64,000 nt of DNA from Streptomyces venezuelae ATCC 10712. Its GTDB lineage: Bacteria; Actinomycetota; Actinomycetes; Streptomycetales; Streptomycetaceae. Both the position numbers and the translations under genes were made by a program. The notes under the pieces are model-generated. The model worked only from the letters and a program-made list of their open reading frames with translations. It made no database searches and was not told the DNA's origin. Shown here piece by piece: positions 1-6,782 of this stretch (position 1 is its first letter; every line of letters starts with the position of its first letter). The stretch is from positions 6,886,001 through 6,950,000 of the forward strand of contig NZ_CP029197.1 of assembly GCF_008639165.1 (NCBI RefSeq). Reading direction: 5' to 3'.

Positions 1-14
1 CGGCGGCCCGGGCG

Positions 15-491
15 TCACTGAGCCGGCTCGCCACCGCCCACTGACCGCAACCGCGGACGGGAGCCCCCGGCCGTCCCGGTCTCGCGCCCCCGCTCCGACA
101 CCAGCGCGAACGCCTCGACCTCCAGCAGCAGTTCGGGACGGACCAGCGCCGACACCTGCACCGCCGAACTGGCCGGCAGCGGCGCCCCCGCGAAGTGGGC
201 GTCGCGGGCCTCCCGTATCGCGGGCAGATGGGCGAGGTCCGTCACGAAGTACGTCAGCTTCACCACGTCTCCGAACCCGGCGCCCGCCGCCGCCAGGCAG
301 CGGCCGAGGTTCGCGAAGACCTGCCGGGCCTGCGCCGCCGCGTCGCCCTCGCCGACCACCGCGCCCGACGCGTCGAGGGCGCACTGGCCGGATATCGCGA
401 CGAAGCGTCCCGTCCCCCACACGACATGGCTGTACTGCGGGGTGGCGGCGACGCCTTCTGGGGCGGGGACGTGGGTGAGGTGGCTCGTCAT
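15..491 (-). CDS. Rid (YjgF/YER057c/UK114) family protein lacking the RidA arginine
   Basis: This 158-aa protein covers a complete YjgF/Rid domain: an N-terminal segment (HVVWGTGRFVAISGQ), a central TYFVTDLAHL stretch and a C-terminal LLEVEAFAL strand. RidA proper is a cytosolic trimer that hydrolyses reactive enamines/imines from PLP enzymes. Its substrate-binding Arg lies in a PAR-S motif; here that motif reads PASS, so the arginine is replaced by serine. This suggests one of the Rid subfamilies without classic imine deaminase activity. The start is placed at the ATG preceded by GAGGA at 8 nt; two in-frame ATGs further upstream lack a properly spaced site. It follows the hydrolase gene on the same strand but is separated by a hairpin, so it is probably transcribed alone. 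The family call is firm; the reaction is unknown. Confidence 0.88.
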   Translation of the reverse strand: MTSHLTHVPAPEGVAATPQYSHVVWGTGRFVAISGQCALDASGAVVGEGDAAAQARQVFANLGRCLAAAGAGFGDVVKLTYFVTDLAHLPAIREARDAHFAGAPLPASSAVQVSALVRPELLLEVEAFALVSERGRETGTAGGSRPRLRSVGGGEPAQ

Positions 492-520
492 GTCCGACAT
501 CCTCGCGCACGGCACTGACA

Positions 521-550
521 ATGCCCGCACCCCCCGGGGGGCGCGGGCAT
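521..550 (-). terminator. GC-rich hairpin between hydrolase and Rid genes
   Basis: An 8-bp perfect inverted repeat (ATGCCCGC/GCGGGCAT) encloses a C-run facing a G-run. It lies just after the stop of the upstream same-strand gene, as expected for a terminator. There is no U-tract, which is common in high-GC actinomycetes. Confidence 0.6.
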
Positions 551-582
551 TTCTCAGGGGCCGGTCCAGGGGCCCGCGACCC

Positions 583-2175
583 TCAGCGCACGTGGCCGAG
601 GAAGCCGTGGAGCACGGAGCCGGACGGCTCGGCCGGGGCCCCGGCGGACCGGGTGAGCGGCGCGGGCTTCGGCTCCGGGAGCGCGGCGCAGACCGCGTCC
701 ACCTCGGCGCCGTCCTGGCCGCGCGGGACCTCGCCGGTGGCGAGGTAGTCGGCCAGGTGGTCGTCCAGGCAGGTGTTGCCGCCGAAGGTGACGCCGTGGT
801 TCCCGCCGCCCTCCTCGACGACCAGGCTGGAGCCGCGCATCAGCCGGTGCAGGGCGACCCCGCCCTCGTACGGCGTCGCCGCGTCGTCGGTGGCCTGGAG
901 GATCAGCACCGGCGGCACCTGGTCGTTGCTGACGTCCGGCGGCGTCAGCGAGTCCACCGGCCAGAACGCGCACGGCGCGTTGTACCAGGCGTTGTTCCAG
1001 GTGGAGAAGGGCGCCTTCGCGTGCACGTCCCAGCTGTCCTTGCGCCAGACGCTCCAGTCGCGCGGCCAGGCCGCGTCCCGGCACTGCACGCTCGTGTAGA
1101 CCGAGTAGCCGTTGTCCGCAGCCGCGTCGGCCTCCCCGTACCGCTCGTACGCCTCGGTCAGCGGCGCCGGGTCCGCGTCGTTGACGTACGCCGAGAACGC
1201 GCCGGCGAGCCGCGGCCAGTAGCCGTTGTAGTACCCGCCCGGCAGGAAGGTGTCCTCCAGCTCGCCCGGCCCGACCTTCCCGCCGGCCGGCTTCGCGCGC
1301 AGCGCGTCCCGCATCCGGTACCAGGCCGCCTCGACCGCCGCCGGGTCCGTGCCCAGCTTGTACACCGCGTCCTGCCTGGCCACCCAGGCCATGAAGTCCT
1401 TGTGCCGGGTGTCGAAGGCGAAGTCCTGGGCGATGTTGTCCTCGTACCAGACGCCGTGCGGGTTCACCACGGAGTCCAGCGCCATCCGCCGCACCCGGTC
1501 CGGGTGGAGCCGCGCGTACACCGCGCCCAAATAGGTGCCGTACGAGTAGCCGAGGTAGTTGATCTTCTGCGCGCCGAGCGCGCGCCTGATGACGTCCAGG
1601 TCCCGCGCGGTGCTCACCGTGTCGATGTACGGCAGCACGTCCGCGTACTTCTTGCCGCAGGCCGCGGCGAAGTCCTGGGCCCGCTCGACCGCGAGCCGCT
1701 CGCCCTCGGCGCCGTCCGGCACCGAGTCCGGGCGGACCGGCGCGAAGTGACCGGGCTTGCAGTCGAGGGCGGGCTCGCTCTTGCCGACCCCGCGCGGATC
1801 GAAGCCGATCACGTCGTACTCGGCGGCCACCTTCGGGGGCAGCGAGGCCGCCACGTACCCGGCCATGCCGCGACCGCTGCCGCCGGGCCCGCCCGGGTTC
1901 ACGAGCAGCGGCCCCTGGAAGGTCTTGGCGGTGTGCGGGATCCGGGTGAGGGCGAGCGTGACGGTCCGGCCTGCCGGGTCGTCGTGGTTGAGCGGCGCCT
2001 TCACGGTGGCGCACTGGAGCTTCGGGTACGCCTTGGTGGCACAGCCGGTCCAGATGAGCGGGGGGAACGGGCGGGGGGCCGGTTCACCGGCGCCCGCGGG
2101 GGCGGCGGGCAGGACGGTGACCGTCCCGGCGACCAGCGCTCCTGCGGCGATCAGCATTCCTGCGCGTGGGGTCAT
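583..2175 (-). CDS. Secreted alpha/beta-hydrolase, tripeptidyl aminopeptidase (TAP, S33) family
   Basis: A 530-aa serine hydrolase. Residues 1-29 form a signal peptide (Arg, hydrophobic AGMLIAAGALVAGTVTVLPAA, AGA cleavage region), so it is probably exported. The core shows an oxyanion loop NPGGPGGSG, the nucleophile elbow GYSYG with Ser211, the acid at Asp430/431 (ATDDAATPY) and His460 in GGGNHG. The C-terminal region matches the TAP C-terminal domain, whose members release tripeptides or amino acids from peptide N-termini. Length agrees with Streptomyces secreted TAP-like peptidases. The ATG has only a weak upstream ribosome site. A small GCCCCG/CGGGGC hairpin (2187-2200) sits just before the start. 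Substrate specificity cannot be read from sequence. Confidence 0.9.
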   Translation of the reverse strand: MTPRAGMLIAAGALVAGTVTVLPAAPAGAGEPAPRPFPPLIWTGCATKAYPKLQCATVKAPLNHDDPAGRTVTLALTRIPHTAKTFQGPLLVNPGGPGGSGRGMAGYVAASLPPKVAAEYDVIGFDPRGVGKSEPALDCKPGHFAPVRPDSVPDGAEGERLAVERAQDFAAACGKKYADVLPYIDTVSTARDLDVIRRALGAQKINYLGYSYGTYLGAVYARLHPDRVRRMALDSVVNPHGVWYEDNIAQDFAFDTRHKDFMAWVARQDAVYKLGTDPAAVEAAWYRMRDALRAKPAGGKVGPGELEDTFLPGGYYNGYWPRLAGAFSAYVNDADPAPLTEAYERYGEADAAADNGYSVYTSVQCRDAAWPRDWSVWRKDSWDVHAKAPFSTWNNAWYNAPCAFWPVDSLTPPDVSNDQVPPVLILQATDDAATPYEGGVALHRLMRGSSLVVEEGGGNHGVTFGGNTCLDDHLADYLATGEVPRGQDGAEVDAVCAALPEPKPAPLTRSAGAPAEPSGSVLHGFLGHVR

Positions 2176-2318
2176 AGGGCGTCCGTGCCCCGAACGGGGC
2201 GCGGCAGGACCTTTTCCGGCCAGAGTTGACCCGAACGGAGGGGAATCCGACGGCGTGTCAGGTGACCGGTCCGATGATCCCAGGAGCGGTCGGGCCGGTG
2301 ATCGGTCCGCCCGGACGG

Positions 2319-3350
2319 CTACAGCAGGGTCAGCTGCTCCGCGGCGGCCGCCGACTCCGGCTCCTCCGGTACGGGGATCCGGCGCGGCGCGCCCCGGTGC
2401 GCGGGCCCGATCCCGAACTCGGCCGCCAGCTCGTGCACCTGACGGGTGATCCGGCGCTGATACCAGGTCGGCGCGTACGCCCCGTCCGCGTACATCCGCT
2501 CGTACCGCCCCACCAGGCCCGGGTGGTGGCGCCGCAGCCACTGCATGAACCACTCGCGGGCGCCCGGCCGCAGGTGCAGCACGAGCGGGGTGACGGAACT
2601 CGCCCCGGCCTCGGCGATCGCGCGGACCGTGTCGCGCAGCTGCTCGGGCCGGTCGCCGAGGAAGGGCACGACGGGAGCCATCAGGACCCCGCAGTCGATG
2701 CCGTGCTCGCCGAGCGTCCGGACCACGTCGAGCCGGCGCTGCGGGGAGGGGGTGCCGGGTTCGACCGTGCGCCACAGTTCCTGGTCGGTGAAGCCCACGG
2801 AGACGGAGATGCCGACCTCGGTGACCCGGGCCGCCTGGGTGAGCAGCTCCAGGTCGCGCAGGATCAGCGTGCCCTTGGTGAGGATCGAGAAGGGGTTGGC
2901 CCGGTCGCGCAGCGCGGTGAGGATGCCCGGCATCAGGCGGTATCTGCCCTCGGCCCGCTGGTAGCAGTCGACGTTGGTGCCCATCGCGATGTGCGCGCCC
3001 TGCCAGCGGGCGGAGGCGAGCTGGCGGGCCAGCACCTCGGCGGCGTTGGTCTTGACGACGATCTGGGAGTCGAAGCCGAGCCCGGTGTCGAGGTCGAGAT
3101 AGCTGTGGGTCTTGCGGGCGAAGCAGTACACGCAGGCGTGCGTGCAGCCCCGGTACGGGTTGACCGTCCATTCGAACGGCATCCGTGAGGCGCCCGGCAC
3201 CCGGTTGAGGATCGAGCGGGCCCGGATCTCGTGGAAGGTGATGCCCCGGAACTCCGGGGTGTCGAAGGTGCGGGTGGTCACCGCGTCCGTACCGAACAGG
3301 GCGATGTCGGCGGGAGCGGCGGGGGTGTCGCCCAGATTGTCCCAGCGCAT
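2319..3350 (-). CDS. Rv2578c-type radical SAM protein (predicted DNA-damage response)
   Basis: A 343-aa protein with a canonical radical SAM CxxxCxxC cluster (Cys69, Cys73, Cys76 in GCTHACVYC), followed by an AdoMet-binding barrel (IAMGTNVDCYQ, ILTKGTL, VSVGFTDQE). It resembles the Rv2578c/spore-photolyase-like group, which is predicted to bind a [4Fe-4S] cluster and generate a 5'-deoxyadenosyl radical. The ATG is preceded by GAGGAGG at 5 nt. About 45 bp upstream is a perfect GAAC-N4-GTTC LexA box, so SOS control is likely; from memory the mycobacterial homologue belongs to the LexA regulon, which I could not check here. The target molecule is unknown. The SRPBCC gene is divergent. Confidence 0.88.
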   Translation of the reverse strand: MRWDNLGDTPAAPADIALFGTDAVTTRTFDTPEFRGITFHEIRARSILNRVPGASRMPFEWTVNPYRGCTHACVYCFARKTHSYLDLDTGLGFDSQIVVKTNAAEVLARQLASARWQGAHIAMGTNVDCYQRAEGRYRLMPGILTALRDRANPFSILTKGTLILRDLELLTQAARVTEVGISVSVGFTDQELWRTVEPGTPSPQRRLDVVRTLGEHGIDCGVLMAPVVPFLGDRPEQLRDTVRAIAEAGASSVTPLVLHLRPGAREWFMQWLRRHHPGLVGRYERMYADGAYAPTWYQRRITRQVHELAAEFGIGPAHRGAPRRIPVPEEPESAAAAEQLTLL

Positions 3351-3388
3351 GGACGCCTCCTCGATGGCTCTGCGTCGACCGTTCGCTC

Positions 3389-3408
3389 AGAATAGAACAC
3401 CTGTTCCC
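3389..3408 (-). promoter_or_regulatory. LexA/SOS box overlapping promoter of the radical SAM gene
   Basis: GAACACCTGTTC (3395-3406) is a perfect GAAC-N4-GTTC dyad, the actinobacterial/Firmicute SOS-box core. On the minus strand it is directly followed by TATTCT (3394-3389), a good -10 hexamer, so a bound LexA would sit in the -35/-10 spacer. The radical SAM start lies about 40 nt downstream. Confidence 0.72.
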
Positions 3409-3446
3409 TTGATCGTTGCAACCCGGATTTCGCACCCCGCAGCCCA

Positions 3447-3482
3447 CGTGGTTCTCTAGGCCCACACCCCTGAGGAACCACG
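3447..3482. repeat. Inverted repeat in the SRPBCC leader
   Basis: An 8-bp perfect dyad, CGTGGTTC (3447-3454) and GAACCACG (3475-3482), spans 20 nt immediately before the GGAGGA ribosome site. It could be an operator or an mRNA hairpin; sequence alone does not decide. Confidence 0.45.
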
Positions 3483-3497
3483 AGCTGGAGGAAGTCA

Positions 3498-3941
3498 ATG
3501 GCGCAGGTCGAGGCCACCACGGAACGGATCATCGCCGCGGACGCGGAGACGGTGTTCGACGCCCTGGCCGACTACAGCGGCACGCGCGCGAAGCTGCTCC
3601 CCGAGCACTTCAGCGAGTACGAGGTGCGCGAGGGCGGCGACGGCGAGGGCACCCTCGTCCACTGGAAGCTCCAGGCCACCAGCAAGCGCGTCCGCGACTG
3701 CCTCCTGGAGGTCACCGAGCCCACCGACGGGCAGCTCGTCGAGAAGGACCGCAACTCCTCCATGGTCACGACCTGGATCGTCACCCCCGCCGGCGAGGGC
3801 AAGTCCCGCGCCGTCGTCACCACCGTCTGGGACGGCGCCGGCGGCGTCGGCGGCTTCTTCGAGCGCACCTTCGCGCCCAAGGGCCTCGGCCGGATCTACG
3901 ACGCCGTACTCGCCAAGCTGGCGGACGAGGTCGAGAAGTAA
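3498..3941 (+). CDS. SRPBCC (START-like) family protein
   Basis: A 147-aa single-domain protein with the polyketide cyclase/START-like pattern: N-terminal strand with ATTERIIAADAETVFDALADYSG, central beta strands (EGTLVHWKLQATS, MVTTWIVTPAGEGKSRAVVTTVW) and a C-terminal amphipathic helix FFERTFAPKGLGRIYDAVLAKLADEVEK. Such proteins hold hydrophobic ligands in a helix-grip cavity. No catalytic residues are apparent and there is no signal peptide, so it is probably cytosolic. It has a strong GGAGGA site 6 nt before the ATG. It lies divergently from the SOS-box radical SAM gene; the 147-bp gap carries both control regions. The ligand is unknown. Confidence 0.85.
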   Translation: MAQVEATTERIIAADAETVFDALADYSGTRAKLLPEHFSEYEVREGGDGEGTLVHWKLQATSKRVRDCLLEVTEPTDGQLVEKDRNSSMVTTWIVTPAGEGKSRAVVTTVWDGAGGVGGFFERTFAPKGLGRIYDAVLAKLADEVEK

Positions 3942-3990
3942 CGCCCGGAGCGTTCACCGATTCGAGTGGATCGCCCGCACCCCCGCACTG

Positions 3991-4014
3991 GCGCCCCCGC
4001 GCGCCAGGGGGCGC
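3991..4014 (+). terminator. Hairpin terminator after the SRPBCC gene
   Basis: GCGCCCCC (3991-3998) pairs perfectly with GGGGGCGC (4007-4014) around an 8-nt loop, 49 nt after the stop codon. There is no U-tract. Confidence 0.6.
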
Positions 4015-4179
4015 GGGCCCCCTCGTAAACGCGCTGATGAGCGACCCAAGTGCGCCGTAGCCTCGGGCCGTTCGGACCCCCGGGCGCCATCGGCCTCCCG
4101 TACCGCCCGACTTGCTCCCCCTTCGCGCGCAATGCGAAGAATGGCGCGGCGCAGACGCCGTGACGAGGGGAGCAGGTAC

Positions 4180-6675
4180 GTGGGTGCGAGCACGATCGTG
4201 AGAAACGCAGAGGGCACCGAGAACACGCCGGACGCCGGGGGAGCGGCCCACCCGGAACCGCTCGCCGCCGACGGCCCGCCGGCCGGCCTCGCCCCATCGC
4301 CCGACCCCGCACCCGCCGCCCACCTCGACCCCCGCCGCGTCCGGCTCGTCTTCTGCGGCCTGATGCTCGCGCTGCTCCTCGCCGCGCTCGAGCAGATGAT
4401 CGTCGCCACCGCCCTGCCGAAGATCGTCGGCGAACTCCAGGGCCTCGACCGGATGTCCTGGGCGATCACCGCCTACCTGCTGACCTCCACCATCGGCCTG
4501 CCGATCTACGGAAAGCTCGGCGACCTCCTCGGCCGCAAGGGCGTCTTCCTCTTCGCCATCGTCGTCTTCGTCATCGGCTCGGGACTCGCCGGCTGGTCCC
4601 GCAGCATGGACGAGCTCATCGCCTTCCGCGCCCTCCAGGGCGTCGGCGCCGGCGGCCTCATGATCGGCGTCCAGGCGATCATCGCCGACATCGTGCCCGC
4701 CCGCGAACGCGGCCGCTACATGGGCCTCATCGGCGCCGCCTTCGGCCTCGCCTCCGTCGCCGGACCCCTCCTCGGCGGCTTCTTCACCGACCACGTCTCC
4801 TGGCGCTGGTGCTTCTACTTCAACGTGCCCTTCGGGCTCGTCACCCTCGCCGTCGTCGCCGTCGTCCTCAAACTCCCCAAGCCCACGGCCCCCGCACGGC
4901 TCGACGTCCTCGGCGCCCTGCTCCTCGCCGCCGCCTCCACCTGCCTGGTCCTGCTCACCAGTTGGGGCGGCACCGAGTACGCCTGGGACTCCCGCGTCGT
5001 CATCGCCCTCGCCTGCGGCGCCGCCGGAACCACCCTGCTCTTCCTGGTCGTCGAGCACTTCGCACCCGAACCCCTCATCCCGCTCAGGCTGTTCCGCGAC
5101 TCCGTCTTCACCGTCACCGCCCTCGTCGGCGCCGTCGTCGGCATCGCGCTCTTCGGCGCCGCCAGCTACCTGCCCAGCTTCCTGCAGATGGTCGAGGGCG
5201 CCACCGCCACCGAGTCCGGCCTGATGATGCTCCCCCTCATGGGCGGCATCGTCATCTCCTCCGTCGTCTCCGGCCAGCTCATCAGCCGCACCGGCCACTA
5301 CAAGATCTACCCCCTGCTCGGCGGCGCCCTGTCCGTCCTCGGCATGTGGCTGCTGTCCCGGATGGACGTCGACACCCCCCGCCCCCAGTACAGCCTCTGG
5401 CAGGCCGTCCTCGGCACCGGCATCGGCCTGGTGATGCCCGTCCTCGTCCTCGCCGTACAGAACTCCGTACGCCCCGCCGACGTCGGCACCGCCACCAGCG
5501 CCCACAACTACTTCCGCCAGATCGGCGGCAGCGTCGGCGCCGCCGTCTTCGGCACCCTCTTCGCCTCCCGCCTCGACGACGCCCTCGGCGACCGGCTCAC
5601 CGGCGTCCTGGCCGGCGGCACCACCGCCCTGCCGCCCGCCGAGTCGATCACCCCGCAGACGGTGCACACCCTGCCGCCCGCCGTCCGCGACGCCTACATC
5701 CAGGCGTACGCGGACGCCATGCCGCGGATCTTCCTCTACCTCGTGCCGGTCCTCGTGCTCGGCCTCGTCCTCGCCTTCTTCCTCAAGGAGAAACCGCTGG
5801 TGTCCCACCACAGCCCCACCACCGAGGCCACCGGAGCCGAAGAGTTCGGCAGCGTCCAGGCCGTCCCGCACGCCCGCCACGCCGCCCCCGCGGCCACCGC
5901 CCTCGCCGCGCCGCACTCCGGACTCCCCGTCTGCGGCACCGTCCGACACCACGACGGCAGCCGCGTCCCCCGGGCCGCCCTCACCCTCATCGACGTCCAG
6001 GGCCGCCAGGTCGGCCGCGGGGCCAGCGGCGACGACGGCAGGTACGCGCTGAGCGCCCCCGGCAGCGGCGCCTACGTCCTCATCGCTGCGGCCGGCGGAC
6101 ACCAGCCCCAGGCCGTCTCCGTCACCGTCGGCGACCGGCCGATCGAGCTCGACGTCGTCCTCGGCGGCGCCGGACGGCTCGCGGGCAGCGTCGTCACCGC
6201 CGACGGAACCCCCGTACGGGACGCGGCCGTCACCCTCACCGACGTCCGCGGCGAGGTCGTCGCCTCCACCCGCAGCGGCCGCGAGGGCGGATACGTCATC
6301 TCCGAACTGGTCGCGGGCGAGTACACGCTCGCCGCCAGCGCCCCCGCCTTCCGGCCCGCCGCGCTCCCCGTCAGCGTCCAGGCCTCCCGCGAGACCCGCC
6401 AGGACATCGAACTGGCCGGCGGCGCGGTGCTCCGCGGCACCGTACGGGCCGGCGGCGGCCGCCCCGTCGAGGACGCCCGGGTCACCCTGCTCGACGCGGC
6501 GGGCAACGTCGTCGACACCCTCACCACCGGCGCCGACGGCACCTTCCGCTTCGTGGACCTCTCCTCCGGCGAGTACACCGTCATCGCCGCCGGCTACCCG
6601 CCCGTCGCCACCGTCCTCCAGATGGCCGGCGGCGGCCGCACCGAACGCGACCTCCAACTCGGCCACCAGGACTGA
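4180..6675 (+). CDS. DHA2-family MFS drug exporter fused to three carboxypeptidase-regulatory-like repeats
   Basis: Residues about 45-550 form a 14-TM EmrB/QacA-type proton-driven exporter: first helix LVFCGLMLALLLAALEQMIVATAL, motif A GKLGDLLGRKG, motif C-like GAAFGLASVAGPLLGG. Residues about 590-831 add three tandem carboxypeptidase-regulatory-like (transthyretin-fold) repeats with G-x-V-R...D-x-x-G-R-Y/F-x-x...L-x-x-G-x-Y patterns, beginning near CGTVRHHDGS, AGSVVTADGT and RGTVRAGGGR. Such repeats are usually extracytoplasmic. A GTG start is chosen because GAGGGGAG lies 7-8 nt upstream; an in-frame ATG at 4132 would only add an Arg-rich leader. It is followed by a perfect hairpin. The substrate is unknown. 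No TetR partner is adjacent; the next gene is the SARP regulator. Confidence 0.88.
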   Translation: MGASTIVRNAEGTENTPDAGGAAHPEPLAADGPPAGLAPSPDPAPAAHLDPRRVRLVFCGLMLALLLAALEQMIVATALPKIVGELQGLDRMSWAITAYLLTSTIGLPIYGKLGDLLGRKGVFLFAIVVFVIGSGLAGWSRSMDELIAFRALQGVGAGGLMIGVQAIIADIVPARERGRYMGLIGAAFGLASVAGPLLGGFFTDHVSWRWCFYFNVPFGLVTLAVVAVVLKLPKPTAPARLDVLGALLLAAASTCLVLLTSWGGTEYAWDSRVVIALACGAAGTTLLFLVVEHFAPEPLIPLRLFRDSVFTVTALVGAVVGIALFGAASYLPSFLQMVEGATATESGLMMLPLMGGIVISSVVSGQLISRTGHYKIYPLLGGALSVLGMWLLSRMDVDTPRPQYSLWQAVLGTGIGLVMPVLVLAVQNSVRPADVGTATSAHNYFRQIGGSVGAAVFGTLFASRLDDALGDRLTGVLAGGTTALPPAESITPQTVHTLPPAVRDAYIQAYADAMPRIFLYLVPVLVLGLVLAFFLKEKPLVSHHSPTTEATGAEEFGSVQAVPHARHAAPAATALAAPHSGLPVCGTVRHHDGSRVPRAALTLIDVQGRQVGRGASGDDGRYALSAPGSGAYVLIAAAGGHQPQAVSVTVGDRPIELDVVLGGAGRLAGSVVTADGTPVRDAAVTLTDVRGEVVASTRSGREGGYVISELVAGEYTLAASAPAFRPAALPVSVQASRETRQDIELAGGAVLRGTVRAGGGRPVEDARVTLLDAAGNVVDTLTTGADGTFRFVDLSSGEYTVIAAGYPPVATVLQMAGGGRTERDLQLGHQD

Positions 6676-6708
6676 GGCCCGCACCGGCCGGTGAGCGGGA
6701 GGCGAGCG

Positions 6709-6733
6709 GGTGAGCGCCCACCGGGCGCTCACC
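6709..6733 (+). terminator. Perfect 11-bp hairpin after the exporter; also carries GGTGAGC motifs
   Basis: GGTGAGCGCCC and GGGCGCTCACC are exact complements around a 3-nt ACC loop, 34 nt after the exporter stop. It is an excellent terminator stem. It also holds one direct and one inverted copy of the GGTGAGC heptamer found before the FAD gene at 9806-9844, with further copies at 6690 and (GGCGAGC) 6701, so an operator role for the SARP is a competing reading. Confidence 0.6.
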
Positions 6734-6769
6734 GCCGCCGACGGCCCCGGAGAGTGATCAACTCCCGTG

Positions 6770-6775
6770 GATAAT
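6770..6775 (+). promoter_or_regulatory. Candidate -10 element of a leaderless SARP transcript
   Basis: GATAAT lies 7 nt before the SARP ATG and no Shine-Dalgarno sequence is visible, which would place transcription start at or beside the start codon. A GTGAT/ATCAC dyad (6754-6758, 6774-6778) overlaps it. No clear -35 is seen. Confidence 0.35.
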
Positions 6776-6782
6776 CACCGGC

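Noticed and set aside
4132..4179. Upstream ATG start for the drug exporter adding an Arg-rich leader
   Set aside because: No ribosome site precedes it, whereas GTG 4180 has GAGGGGAG at correct spacing.
3817..6732. Very long minus-strand open frame opposite the drug exporter
   Set aside because: It is a GC-bias shadow: composition is Gly/Ala/Asp/Glu-rich with no recognisable motif, while the plus frame encodes a clear MFS exporter.
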